NCBI GenBank assembly: GCA_015039315.1
Contig: WIDE01000122.1
Location: forward strand, 18,667-82,666
Direction: 5' to 3'
Length of the DNA stretch: 64,000 bases
From: Clavulina sp. PMI_390
Taxonomy: Eukaryota > Basidiomycota > Agaricomycetes > Cantharellales > Hydnaceae
Numbering within the stretch: position 1 is the first letter of the stretch; every line of letters begins with the position of its first letter. Shown here in pieces: positions 35,591 through 46,705 of this stretch. A program made the position numbers and the translations under genes. A model generated the notes under the pieces. It was given only the letters and a program-made list of their open reading frames with translations, made no database searches and was not told where the DNA came from.

Positions 35591-35696
35591 TGCAAGATGA
35601 TGGTCGAAGGTATGACTGTGCTTGTTTGGTCGCTTGTGTTTGTCGGGGGGCGTCGTACCAAACACCACCAAAGCTCTCCGAGATTTCTCTCTTGCC
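35591..35696. promoter_or_regulatory. Short bidirectional promoter (HUB1 / TMEM70-like)
   Basis: Only about 106 bp separate the start codons of two divergent genes, so both must share regulatory sequence or overlap in their leaders. The open frame of the right-hand gene extends back to 35622, so its true start may be further left. Confidence 0.5.
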
Positions 35697-36635
35697 ATGC
35701 AGAATGCTTGCTTAAGACATTCGACCATGAGGTTCAACCCTCAATTTGTGTCTTCAATATCCCCGAGAGGACCCTCGAGAGGATCATTGCTTCTAAGACG
35801 CCATCTGAGCAGGACCTCTGTCGCGCGTTCCCAAGAATCCACACCTACACTTCCGCCACACAATGTAACATCCTCTACACAACAATCCACCCCCTCTACC
35901 ATTCCATCAAATCCACCATTCTATATGGGGCCTCTTGCCAACACATTCAAGAACCTTAAACTCTTCTCCCTTTCCTCCCTCGGCCTCATTACTTCTCTCT
36001 CCCCCGTCCTATTCATTATTGATGCGCCCGGAATCCCAACTTCCGCACGCGCAGCTATGGCCGCTACAGCCATGCTGACAAGCGGGGCAAGTACAGCTCT
36101 TGTTGGTTGGTGCGGCGCGCCATACGTATCAAGCATGCGCAGGCTCAATCCTTCCAGCACCAGCAGCACATCAAATGCAACGCCCTACCATGACGAGGCG
36201 ATCGAAATGACCTCCAAAAACCTGTTCCTCCGGGATCTACGCACTCAAGTGTATGATCCTGTTGTGCTTGGCCCAACGAATAGGTTATTCGCCACCTGGG
36301 AGCTGCAGTCGCATATCGTTGTTCCAGCTCCTTCGACCAGCTCCAACGCCTCAACTGGGGCCTCGTTAAGAGCTGCAGGGAATAAGGAGGTCATGGCGCG
36401 TACCATCGATGAGAAGGGAGTCGTACGAGGTGAATGGAGCGTCCAATGGGAATGCGATCCAAACGATGATGGAATGCTCGTTGGGACAGCAACCCAATCT
36501 GGGAAAGTCCTAAGGTGAGTAAATGGAAGTTTGTCACACTCGTACGGATACTAATGATATTTTGATGGTAGACATTTCAACGTTCATGAGGAGCTTCTCA
36601 CATCATCACAAGAGGCGGAAACCAAAAAGTCATAG
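35697..36635 (+). CDS. TMEM70-like mitochondrial membrane protein
   Basis: Exons 35697-36514 and 36572-36635, joined in phase 2; 293 aa. The N-terminus is Arg/Ser-rich without acidic residues (HSTMRFNPQFVSS, LLLRRHLSRTS), typical of a mitochondrial presequence. A core GPLANTFKNLKLFSLSSLG followed by two hydrophobic segments with a short turn resembles the TMEM70/TMEM186/TMEM223 family of inner-membrane assembly factors. The small second exon (RHFNVHEELL) gives a conserved-looking tail. The family assists assembly of ATP synthase or complex I in animals; the fungal role is not known to me. Start options are 35622, 35697 and 35727; I chose the one that begins the basic presequence. Confidence 0.6.
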
Positions 36636-36799
36636 AACTACACCCCCTCATACAATACACTACTACCATCTCCAATCGAAACTCGTTATGAGACTCCCTG
36701 CATCACTTGACACAGCCGTCCCTAGGTGAAGCTACCAATATATACTGGGGTTATCATTTATGTATAATATCAGTGAATATTACAGAATATCTACTACTC

Positions 36800-38437
36800 C
36801 TATGATTGGCTATCTGACGAGCTACTAGATGGCCAGGACCGCATTACACGCCTTGCCATCATGCCCAGCCTCGACGATAACTGACGGATTCTGAGTGATA
36901 TATCGGCATTCGTCTTGGCAAGTTGGGCGGACGTTGAGCTGAACGCTAGTTGGGTTCGCTCGAGCAGGTCTTGCGAGCGCTTCTGGAAATGGTGGATTGA
37001 GGAAAGTGAGGAATGATGGATATCAACTCCAGTTAGCCGCTTTATACCCGTATTCATGAGGCTAAGTATTCTGAGTGACGCAGAGCGCGAGACCCGCCCA
37101 ATGGCGGCCAATGCATTCCCAGATGCTTTCGAGGCAGTAGCGCCATCAAAGGCGAGGTAATTACGTGAAGCCTCCACCTCGCTTGTGTCAGCAACTGGTG
37201 GTGCTACGCCTCGCTGTTGGATGCGCTGGTTGATCCATAGAACCGCCAGTCTCGCGCCACGATACGTTAATTGTGCCACAGAGCCAATAAGACGGACGAC
37301 ATTGCCTGCCCCACGGATCCACGGCGTGAGGCTGGTTTCTTTAGGGGCGATGGGGGTGGGAGGTAAGACGAAAAGTTGCTGTGGTGTGGGGGGTAGCACT
37401 TCCTCGGGAGGGACCGAGCTAGAATCCTTCCCAGGGAGTTCGCGGCCCGCCATCCTCATAACCCAGGCATAGAACGATGACCATCGCCTTGCGATGCTCC
37501 GCGCGTATACACCTCTTCGGGCCCAGGTGTCCAGCAGCCCGACTAGGCCATATTCGATGTAGCGCATGGGCATAAGCTCTCGCTGCCAAAGCCCTGTAGT
37601 CCAGATGGGCAGAGCGCCGAGGCGGTTACCGAGTATCACGTCAGTGAAAACACGATCCCCTACAACGATGAGTTCGGAAGGTTTGATGGGTGTGTGGGTG
37701 GTAGATGGTGATGAAGCAGCTTCGATGGGCTGGAGCTCATGGATGGAATTCGAGAGAAAGGGTAATACGGGATGAGATTTTGGTCTTGCAGCAAGCATAT
37801 TAGGGGAGCGGGAAGCAAAGTAGGTGATAATTGTCGAGGAGCATCCTGGCTTGGGCGTCGTATGGGCCAGCACGGGAACGCCAAGATGATGGGCAACGGA
37901 TTCGGCCTGCAAAGATGAGCGAATAATTGGTTATTTGATGAGAGGTCGTAAAGATTGGGAATTGTACCTCCAGGTAGCCAGGGTCACTCCGAGTACCCGT
38001 CGCATTACTGACGATCACGACATTTTCCTTCCCAAACGTTCGCAAGCACTGACGCCATGCATCCTAGACGCGCAAAAGTGGAACATCAGGATGAGGAGAC
38101 TACTAACTATCCAAGAAGACATACCTCCAGCTGAGGTGCGAGCCTGTCCTTGTGAGGAAGTGTCTAAAAAGTATGGTTAGTAAACTGGCGTTGGTCACAT
38201 GCTAGGTTTGACGACATCATACCAAACAGTTGTCCTTGTCGAACACCGCGCCTTTATAGCCAGCTCTTTTGAGCGCCTCAAAGTCCAGATGCCGAATGGC
38301 TGCCCAATTACCCAAGCCACGGATGGTAAGTCCTCAGCTTTGAAAGAACGAGAGATGATGCACGAACACGGAACGCGCACGGCTGGTGCGGCGAGGGTGG
38401 GTTTAAAGAATGTACGCAGTAGAGCCCATGTTGCCAT
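36800..38437 (-). CDS. GEP4: Mitochondrial phosphatidylglycerophosphatase, Gep4 type (HAD), with long C-terminal extension
   Basis: Five exons: 38368-38437, 38223-38299, 38125-38163, 37968-38063, 36800-37906; 462 aa. HAD motifs: I FDKDNCL (Asp44, Asp46), II VSNATGT (Ser81), III KPGC (Lys113), IV VVGDRVFTD (Asp178, Asp183). With FFKPTLAAPAVRVPSIRHLDF at the N-terminus this is the Gep4 family, which dephosphorylates phosphatidylglycerophosphate to phosphatidylglycerol for cardiolipin synthesis on the matrix face of the inner membrane. Yeast Gep4 is about 185 aa; here about 260 further residues follow the catalytic domain, with a predicted helical segment near the end (SQDLLERTQLAFSSTSAQL). It is tail to tail with the TMEM70-like gene. 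The first intron (38300-38367) was placed by family continuity. Confidence 0.85.
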
Positions 38438-39057
38438 AGGCGGTGAGGCCACAAAACGGCGCTCAAGGAGCTGAGAGCGTCAGAGGAGGCAACTTGAATG
38501 GGGCGAACATGTTCGAGGAATGTCAACCTGCAACAGTTCACGGCCCATCGCAGCCTGAGTTTTTATTTCTGGACATGTATATTCGGTGCCACTCCTCAAG
38601 TGTGATCTGAGCTCTTCGTGGAGGACCCTAATCACAGGTCTCAGAGGCTGGAATCCAGTGATTCCCCTCTAACTCCCCTCACGCCTGAAACATCTCTTGC
38701 ACACATACTCGAGGCTCTTAACTCACCAGTCCACTCGCACTTATGAACATCTCGGAATGTGCGAGAGATCACCTAACGCAAGGCCTACCACCTCCTCCAG
38801 ATGATGCCCTAATCGGATGAGGACACTTTTTGTCCTGTCGTGCCAGAGCCTCTGCTTTTGCCCCCGCTGTTACGCTTTTACATTTCATTCCACTCTGGAT
38901 GATCTGCTTCCGCTTGCACAAAGCGCATCTCGGAACTATTTTTCCCTGGCTACATCCTATAAGAGACGAGCTTTGACCGTATTACTTCCCCTTGCCTGGT
39001 CTGCCACTCACATCCCAATCCTTCGATCTCCCTGTTGCATTATCCCAGCGTGCCTTG
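38438..39057. promoter_or_regulatory. Divergent promoter region (GEP4 / Cys-motif gene K)
   Basis: Intergenic sequence between divergent starts. T/C-rich stretches (about 38830-39000) precede the plus-strand gene. No gene supported. Confidence 0.4.
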
Positions 39058-40080
39058 ATGGCTCCCTCTAATACCCTCAAACGTACTCTCCCCCCTTTTC
39101 ATGCAATGTCTTTGAGGCGTAATGAAGTCAAAGCTGCGCTTATGAACTCTCATTCGCCTTCCTCGAGCTCCCCCGGTTCTCCAGATCTCACTTCGCGCGC
39201 ACTCGCTGGTTCGAGTCGCCAAACACCTCGCTCCCGCTCCCGTCCGAGGCCAAAACCCAGTAACTCCAAAGAGAAGAAGCTTCGCAAGGGTCAGCTCACC
39301 AAAGATGCTTGTCCGCCATGCCAGTTACGGAAGCTGAAATGCGATGCTCAAGCGGAGAGGTTTGAGGACGCCATCTCTACGAGCGACAAACCTTTCCGCT
39401 GCTGCACCCGATGCGACAAGATCCAGAAACCTGTCCCGGCCCAATTTATACGTAACCTGGTGGAGGGGGTTCGTACGTGTAAGATCACGGTTAAGGGGAG
39501 CGTCTCTTGGGACTGGTGCTGCCGCTTTAAGCTGACTGTGGGCGACAGTGAGGATGACGAGCCGAAAGACTGGATGGAAGAGCTGCGTGGGGCTGCGCTG
39601 GACGTAGCTTCCACTAAGGGGACGAGGGTGAAGTTGGAGGAGATGATGCCGTCGGACCTCCGAGCACGGGTGTGCGATGAGGTTGAAAGCCGGGAACGCA
39701 CGATGGACTCTGACGTGAAGGACGAGCATGATGTCGAGATGCAATGTGAGGACCCTGCGTTCCTTGCCCGCAGCACTCGTCGTATTGACGCACCTTCCTT
39801 TCCAGTCGCCTTGTCACCTCCTTCCTCAAGCCCCGAATATTCCTCCCCGTCTCCTCCGTCCTTCGACTCAGATTCGGTTTTCTCATCCACTCCCAACGCA
39901 TCCTCTCACTCGCTTCCTACGACTCCCGAACCCTATCTCTCCCCCCTGCGCAAGCCCTGGAGGGTCAAGCGTATCGTACCCACGACCGTACCCTCAAAGC
40001 TCACACCCTTCGTTACCATCTTTCCGCTTCGCGCCAATGAGGATGATGACTACGATGAAGATAGGAGTGATTCGGAGTGA
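39058..40080 (+). CDS. Uncharacterised protein with Zn2Cys6-like cysteine cluster (K)
   Basis: Single exon, 340 aa; an in-frame ATG also lies at 38992. A basic Ser/Pro-rich region (residues 40-80, SRSRPRPKPSNSKEKK) is followed by CPPCQLRKLKC and, after about 18 residues, CCTRC, ending with a further Cys (GVRTC). The first half copies the Zn2Cys6 signature (CxxCxxxKxKC with basic residues), while the second half is irregular. An acidic middle (DSEDDEPKDW) and a very acidic C-terminus (NEDDDYDEDRSDSE) follow. It could be a nuclear DNA-binding or chromatin protein. I do not recognise the family. Two further genes in this window share the cysteine spacing. Confidence 0.6.
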   Translation: MAPSNTLKRTLPPFHAMSLRRNEVKAALMNSHSPSSSSPGSPDLTSRALAGSSRQTPRSRSRPRPKPSNSKEKKLRKGQLTKDACPPCQLRKLKCDAQAERFEDAISTSDKPFRCCTRCDKIQKPVPAQFIRNLVEGVRTCKITVKGSVSWDWCCRFKLTVGDSEDDEPKDWMEELRGAALDVASTKGTRVKLEEMMPSDLRARVCDEVESRERTMDSDVKDEHDVEMQCEDPAFLARSTRRIDAPSFPVALSPPSSSPEYSSPSPPSFDSDSVFSSTPNASSHSLPTTPEPYLSPLRKPWRVKRIVPTTVPSKLTPFVTIFPLRANEDDDYDEDRSDSE

Positions 40081-40837
40081 GGGAGGTGACGCCATGGGAT
40101 CCGAACTCTTGTGCATTCTGTCGAAAGGATGAGTCGGTCGCCAGTCGAGTAGTACATCGGAGGATGTTTGGGAAGAAATCTCGGGACTTCCTAAGCAGAC
40201 AAGAGAGGTTGGGACCTCTGACGTTTTTGTTTCCGGTTATGGCTGCACCCTACCTCAACCTCGATCGTTCTGTAATACCACTCGTTTGTTATACGCTCGT
40301 TACTTATCATTAACATATCTCGCTCTCTTTTACTGGAATATTAATTGATGGTCCAGACTTAAATCTATTCCTTACTCTTCTGACAGAGAAGAGAAATCAT
40401 CTGGAAATGGTGGACTGTTTTCGCTGGCGTGGGCCCAAGGAGGAGTTTCGGCTCCGCGGCGTCCTCCACATCTGCTGAGTGATGTCCTCACCTAAGCTCC
40501 CTCGCTTTCCTCCTCTCTTCCATCATGGAAACGAGCTCTCCTAGTGTGTGCCAAGGACCCTGCTACTAGTGTCGTTGTCGACCGGCCGTTGATGACAATG
40601 CGCCACAACACTTCAAGGCGACCATTGGCTCGATCCAAAGAGCGGCCACTGTCCTGTACTCGTGTTGCCACCCTGAACGCCTCCCCAGCCACCTCTTTCA
40701 AAAGGCTCTTTGACATCGTCTGCTCTATGCTCATCAGAAAAGTATGTATAGGGCAGCTCCGATCAGCATTCTCGCCCAACCAGCCACCCCTCTCGAGGGG
40801 AACACACTGTCATCGTTAGCCTCTATTCGACCTTCTA
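40081..40837. other. Intergenic region
   Basis: Between two plus-strand genes with similar cysteine clusters. Short frames only. Confidence 0.4.
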
Positions 40838-42165
40838 ATGGCTTATACTCCGTGTCTTGTGTGCCGCTCCCGCAATGATTGCTGCGTTCCTGGGCCCAAC
40901 GACACATTCTGCTCCTCGTGCGCCACGTTTCCACTCCATCTCAGAGTCATCTCAGGAGCTGCCCAAACCTTCATCAAATCCCTCGACCCTGCGCTGAACG
41001 AGACTAACACGGCATTTTCTCCAAGCCCTGCGAGCTCCAACCTGAATATGACTTCTACTTCCTCCAAGAGGGCAAGAAAACAGAAACCTCGATGCAAATG
41101 CGAATTCTTTGTAGCGGAATTTGTGCGCAAGTGCGAGGATGTTGGGACGAGAATTCTTCCTATTGCTCACGGTAACGCTCGCTCTGCGCGGGGCAAGACT
41201 AAACGATCGCCACCAATGTTGTCTAGGGGTGCTACGAATGGAAGGCTTTCCGGACGGCAGGAGATTTGCGGCATCGAAATTATAGCAGCATGGATGGAGG
41301 CACGACTTACTAGTAACCCAATTGGACCCCCTGCATCGTCCTCGCCGTCGTCTTCAGTCCCGCCCCCGGTATCGTCGTTGACTTCCTCTTCAGCATCCTT
41401 CCCTGCAGGTTCTCCGGTTCTCAACACGACTAGCTTTTCCACGGCTGCAGTACTTGATACCGCGGCGCATACGGAACAGATAGAAGAGGATGTGTTAGGG
41501 CCCAGAATACCTCCACGCCTGGCTCGACCACAAACATTCCGGGAATCAGCTAGCCCAACAACTCTGACCTGGGCCGTAAAATCTGACGGCTCTACCATTA
41601 ATACTAACAGAGGGGTCACGAAGGAGCAGGGGGATACTACGTTTGCCGGTAGTACGGTCAGTTCGAATCCGCCTCTCACTGTCGTGGTCCAATCCGGCTC
41701 AGACCACCGCTAACCTCTGCATCGTCTTGCCATCCATCCAGCCCGGCCCATGCAACGAATTACGAACAGGGAAATACTCTCTTGGCATTCCCAACGCTGA
41801 TCCGTCCTGTCTCCAGTAACCTGAACTCCCCGTCTCGTCTCAGATTTTCTAGCCTGTCCCCCGCTTTTTTTGCCGAAATCAACAGAGCTCATCAAACGCG
41901 GCGTGTTCATTATATAGGAGAAGCAGCTTCACCATGGGTACACATTCCACCGTACTTGAGGCCGCGGCCCCGCGAGGGTGGAGTGGCGGAGGATCGGGGG
42001 AATGATGAATCTCGGAGTGGAGACATAGAGGGCAGTAGCTCCCGTGTCGGAGAAAATGATCTGGGCGGCGAAGGACGCGATGTTATGGTTCGATATCATG
42101 GTAGTGGTGGAGATTACTGGTGGAATGACGTTATTCCGCTGTCAGATGTGCGTGGACAGCCCTAG
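40838..42165 (+). CDS. Uncharacterised protein with CxxC-x6-C / CxxC cluster (L)
   Basis: Proposed exons 40838-41656 and 41770-42165 (113-bp intron, GTCAGT...ACAG, phase 0); 404 aa. If unspliced, the first frame would end at 41713 and leave a clear coding-like frame (41770-42165) orphaned. The N-terminus carries CLVCRSRNDC, then C and CSSC within 25 residues. A basic patch (SKRARKQKPRCKC) and a long Ser/Pro-rich linker follow; the C-terminal part has HIPPYLRPRPREG and GGDYWWNDVIPLSD. No family recognised. The cysteine arrangement resembles gene K upstream. Same strand, 0.75 kb apart, so they may be distant tandem paralogues. The splice assignment is the weak point. Confidence 0.45.
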
Positions 42166-43047
42166 TCAATCGCCTCAAAAGCAGGACGGTTCCAATGTGG
42201 ATGTAGCGTTCTGAGCGGCGGTGGCGGAAATTGGAAAGGGAAGACTGTGCCTGACTTTCACCTTCTGTTGCCATTCATCTCTCTGTGAAATATCTCCTCC
42301 ACCTCCACACCTCCACCTCCACATTCGCACTTCCATATGGCTCTCAATCGTTGGGTTGGATCTACTTCTTGATGGAACAGCTATCTTTCGTCCATTTCCT
42401 TAGCGCCCATACCCCAATCTAGTGATTTCGGTGTAATGCCCACTTCCTTACGTTGGTTTGTCAACTGACTCCTCTTTTTCCACCCCACCAGGCGGCGGTG
42501 GCCCGTCATCGACTGAGAAAACAAAGAAGGATGAGGCAATATGAATGGCATAAAATTAGATTGACTAAGCCGGCGGAGCGGGGGTACAGCCACCCAATAC
42601 AAACCGGCGGCCATTCTATACGGTGTCAATGAGCCCAGTGGCCGTAAGCTCTTTGACTCAGACCGGCCCCTCCCTCGAGGCCCGGTCAGGGCTTGGGCTC
42701 TGGAAAATGAGGAAAAAGGCGTTCCCAACCACCAAGCCACATATTTTGCTAGTACAGTGTGACGATATGTATCGACGGTGTAAGCCCTGTGCGGCTGAGA
42801 GAGAAGTGGTACTGAGGACATCGGCGTACGAGCTCGACGAGCGAGACAGCCCGTTATGACTCGGCTTTCTGAGGCCGCGCGCCCAACCCCACATCATTGA
42901 GTAGAGGACGGCACCACATCAACGTGTTTCACACGCTGGGACCTCTTATCTTCGAGCAGTTGCCTCCCTTTCTCGAGGCTTGCTTTTGCAAACTCTTCCC
43001 CCTTCCCTCACACCCTCCACTATTTGTCCTGAGGTTGTGTGTGAACG
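42166..43047. promoter_or_regulatory. Upstream region of MFS paralogue 4
   Basis: No supported gene. The T/C-rich tract just before 43048 is typical of fungal core promoters; TGACTC (42658) and ACTCGG (42857) motifs are present but not diagnostic. Confidence 0.35.
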
Positions 43048-45365
43048 ATGAGCGAGACCCAAGCCACACGCCCAGCCTCTTCTGGCTCGTCCATCACTGC
43101 GCCTGCCAACCTCGAAGCATCCTCTTCCAAAACTGGCGCTGGTAATGCCACCAACGTGGTTCCTGCACGCGTGATGCCATCCAATGCGCGCCGCTATGCC
43201 ATGCTTGCCATCTTCTGCTTTGGTGAATTCATGGATGCATTCAGCGCGTCATGTCTCGTCCCAGCTATCGCCTCCATCTCTGGGGCGCTCCACCTCCAGC
43301 CCACTGAAGTATCGTGGATCTTCTCAGCATATTCCGCTACCTTTGCTGCATTCTTGCTCATTAGTGGGCGAGTTTCGGATATCTATAGCTCTCGTACGTA
43401 TTTTGATTTCTCCAAGCTTTTTCGCAGTAGCTCCTAGGCGTGCTGGGTGCTGTTTTTTTCTCCTCTTCTCCGTTACGCCGTTTCCCATTCATGACGTCGG
43501 GCGTGACTGCCCATAGCAATGGCGTCACTCATTTGATCCGCCACCACTCGTTGTCACAGCGATACCGCTTGGCCCTGCTTCGATCTCTTCTCCATCGGTC
43601 CTCGGGCACAACTGAGCGCCCAGATGTATTCTATTCATTACTAACGACGCACGTGAATTTCTCTCCCTTATTCCTTTGTTTCTTCTGTAGGTGTCTGCTT
43701 TATCCTCGGAGCATTCTTGATTGGAGCGTTCTCCTTGGGCGGTGGATTCACCCACTCAAAGGTTGGCTTCTTCATCTTGCGCGCGTTCGCAGGTTCGTGT
43801 CCTTTTGCGCCATCTTCCCATAACAACGTGCTCCCTTAAACTTATCGGAACCTTTTGGCGGAATCCATAGGAATCGGCGCTGCTCTCAACGTTCCAAGCG
43901 CATTGAGCCTTATCGTTGAATGGTTCCCTGATCCTGCGGAACAGGCCATGGCTATTGCTATGTATGGCGCAGGTGGTGGTATTGGAAACGGTGAGTAACA
44001 CCCAAACTATAGCCTCGGTTCCAAATTTCTATGCTAAATGTCCACCCTCTTCTTCGTTCTCATCTTGGCATCGCGTAACAACAGTTGTTGGTGTCATTGT
44101 TGGCGGTCTCTTCGTCCAATACACCACATGGCGCTGGATCCTTTGGTTCATCGGCATTGTTTGCATGGCCTCCGCGATTGCTGCCGTCATCGTCGTCCCA
44201 CCTTCTGCGCCGCGTGAACACAAGCCATCTTTCGCCAGGCTCGATATTGGCGGTATCTCTCTCATGACTGCGGCTATCGTCCTCTTTGTGTACGCCCTCA
44301 CTGAGGGACCCGCCGTGGGTTGGAGCAACGCCCGCTGTCTCGCCCCGCTTATCATCTCGATTTTCCTCGCGGGCACGTTCTTCATTTACGAGGCAAGGAT
44401 CCCGGAAAAGATGGCGGCGCTGCCCCCAAGGGTGTGGCATTACCAGAATGTCCCTATGTTGTTCGCTGTTGCGTTTGTGCCTTTCTGGTGGTGGGCGACT
44501 GGTAAGTGAAACCCAAGCCTCCTGACGACTAATTAGCACCTCCCTAACGGTCACACCCCCCTTTTCCATCCTACAGTCTCCCTCAACACTATCCCGCATT
44601 GGATTTCCGTATACGGCTGGTCTCCGGTTATTTCCTCAGTGCATTTCCTACCCAATGGAATCGTCGCCATTCTCTGCGCTGGTGCCGTCGGCCCGCTCTC
44701 CAAGGTTTGGCCGCCCAAGTACGTTATCACAATGGGCCTCTGCCTCGTCATTGTTGGGTCGCTCCTGCTGCCATTTGGTGATCGGAGAGAGCGATACTGG
44801 AGCCTGGATTTCCCTGCCTTCCTTATGTGCGTGAAGATGTATTTTCTGCATTCGCTTGTGCAATCCTGCTGATGCCGGTCTTTCAATCACCAGTGGCTCG
44901 AGTGGATGCATGCTTGTTTTCACGAACGCGAACGTCGCTATCTTCATGAATACTCCTCCTGCTATGGCCGGTGTTACGGGTGCCATCTTCAACGCTGCGC
45001 TCCAGCTCGCTGTTGCGCTCGGTGTAGCCATTAACACCTCCATTGTGGATTCAGTCAACAACAAGCGTACCTCCAAGGGTGAGGAAGTCGGGTTCAACGG
45101 CATCGCCGCCGGCTATTGGTTCAACGTTGCATTTGTCGCTATTATGCTGGCTGGTGTAATTGCGTTCTACAAGAAGGAGCGACCAGAAGTGCTGGCGGAG
45201 ATTGCGCAGAACAACGAGAAGCTGGCGGGTCTGGAGGGCGATGAGGAGGAGACCATCGGGGAGAAGCCAGTAAGAGACACGGCTGCCTTGGAGGATGAGA
45301 AGCCTGCAGCAGAGGAGAAGCCTTCTCCTGAGGGTGATCTCACCAGGACCGCGACACGCTCGTGA
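43048..45365 (+). CDS. MFS transporter, 14-TM DHA2 type (paralogue 4)
   Basis: Six exons: 43048-43393, 43691-43792, 43871-43990, 44085-44501, 44577-44826, 44894-45365; 568 aa. Transport landmarks: RRYAMLAIFCFGEFMDAF, EVSWIFSAYSATFAAFLLISG, the motif-A-like GRVSDIYSSR, LPNGIVAILCAG, FTNANVAIFMNTPPAMAGVTGAIFNAAL. A longer hydrophilic tail than paralogues 1-3 (about 60 residues rich in Glu/Lys, EKPVRDTAALEDEKP) suggests cytosolic regulation. Intron 1 is 297 bp. Closest to paralogue 5, with identical internal exon lengths and a similar acidic tail ending TRTAT. Likely proton-driven exporter at the plasma membrane; substrate unknown. Confidence 0.9.
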
Positions 45366-46705
45366 TCGTCATTGCAATCGTTTCGTAGTCTCACTTTCTG
45401 GCTCTGGCAGATCAACTCTTCACGACGACTGAGTCTGCTTCTTCAATGTCTCCCCCTCTCTCAACATCCGATTTGGGTTGACTTAATACCCCAATTTCTT
45501 CCTTCTGACCTTTATGCAACAATTTATGTCCCACTCCGCAGTCGATGTACTAAAATCACTGCTCTAGATACCTTACTGTATTCGAAAATCGAATATTTTG
45601 TTCTGTGCCGTCTCCTCAACTTGTGTGATTGGAAGTAAACTGAGGGGTTTCTTCGGAGATACAACCATTCTGATGTTTACACACCAAACACCATCAGCTA
45701 CTCCTGGGCAAGTGGGGAAGAACGGCGAACCAAACGCCGACTAACGGGCAGCCGCCAGTGATGTGCGCTGCGTTTACGAGAACAGTATGGTGGGGGAGTC
45801 AGAATGGGGATGATCATATGGCACACTATCCTGCCTCTTCACTATACCCAACGTGGAAGTCGCTTACGATGTGATCTGTGGTAGTTCTCAACATAGGAGC
45901 CGAAGAAGATAATCCCTTCCTCATTCGGAGCCTTTGCTCGTATATCTGTGATTCGACGCGCCCAAATCTACGATCAGTGCAACCAAGGGCCGACAGGAGG
46001 TGCAGTTGATGCTCGATTATCACCTCATAAAGAGAAATCTAGGTGCTAGAACCTCTCAAAGCACGTCCATGATGCCTTATTACGAATCAGCTCTTCCTCG
46101 TGGGGATGGTCCGGCCCCATCCCAATCCCCTGTTTCTGGTTCCATCACGACAATAAATGAGTAAAATTTTCTGCCACAATGCAGGTCGCCTTCCGTTGTT
46201 CCCCATATGTAACCCCCGCGCTTCGCTTTACTAAGCTAGGGCGGGGGTACGGTCTTCAGAGTCGCGGTCCGGCGGCCGTCGAACTTTGGTCGCCATCAGA
46301 CTCAATTGACTCATCCGCCAGCCACTATATGACTCACAGCTCAACGTCAGCTTTTGCAACGGATCTGACTAACTTGCGCGAGACGATCTACTCTTGTCGT
46401 CGATTGCACTACACGAGCTATCGTTAAGGACGCAGTTTTTTTTTTCGCAGGAGTTGGTTGTGCGTGTTGGAAGCACACATGATGTGCTGCCTCCCTGCGC
46501 GCTTGGGGTACTACGCCCACACTCCGATACTCGACTAATGCTTCGGGACGGTGTGGCCGCCGAGTTCTATTACACCGTGCCATTCTAACAACGGCAGGGC
46601 GACGTCTCCCTTCCCACGCATGGACCTCTTTAGAGGCAGCCTTTTTTTGCCTCCACTCTTCACTAGATCCTCCCATCTCATCCCATCCCTCGGAGCCTCT
46701 CTACG
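45366..46705. other. Intergenic region between MFS paralogues 4 and 5
   Basis: 1.3 kb without a supported gene; holds the 3' flank of paralogue 4 and the promoter of paralogue 5. Repeated TGACTCA-like AP-1-type sites (for example about 46307 and 46330) are visible, which could be bound by bZIP factors. Confidence 0.35.

Noticed and set aside
41650..41680. Perfect tRNA B-box-like sequence (AGTTCGAATCC)
   Set aside because: No A-box at a suitable distance, the T-stem does not pair, and no acceptor stem can be formed. It lies at the putative donor of gene L.
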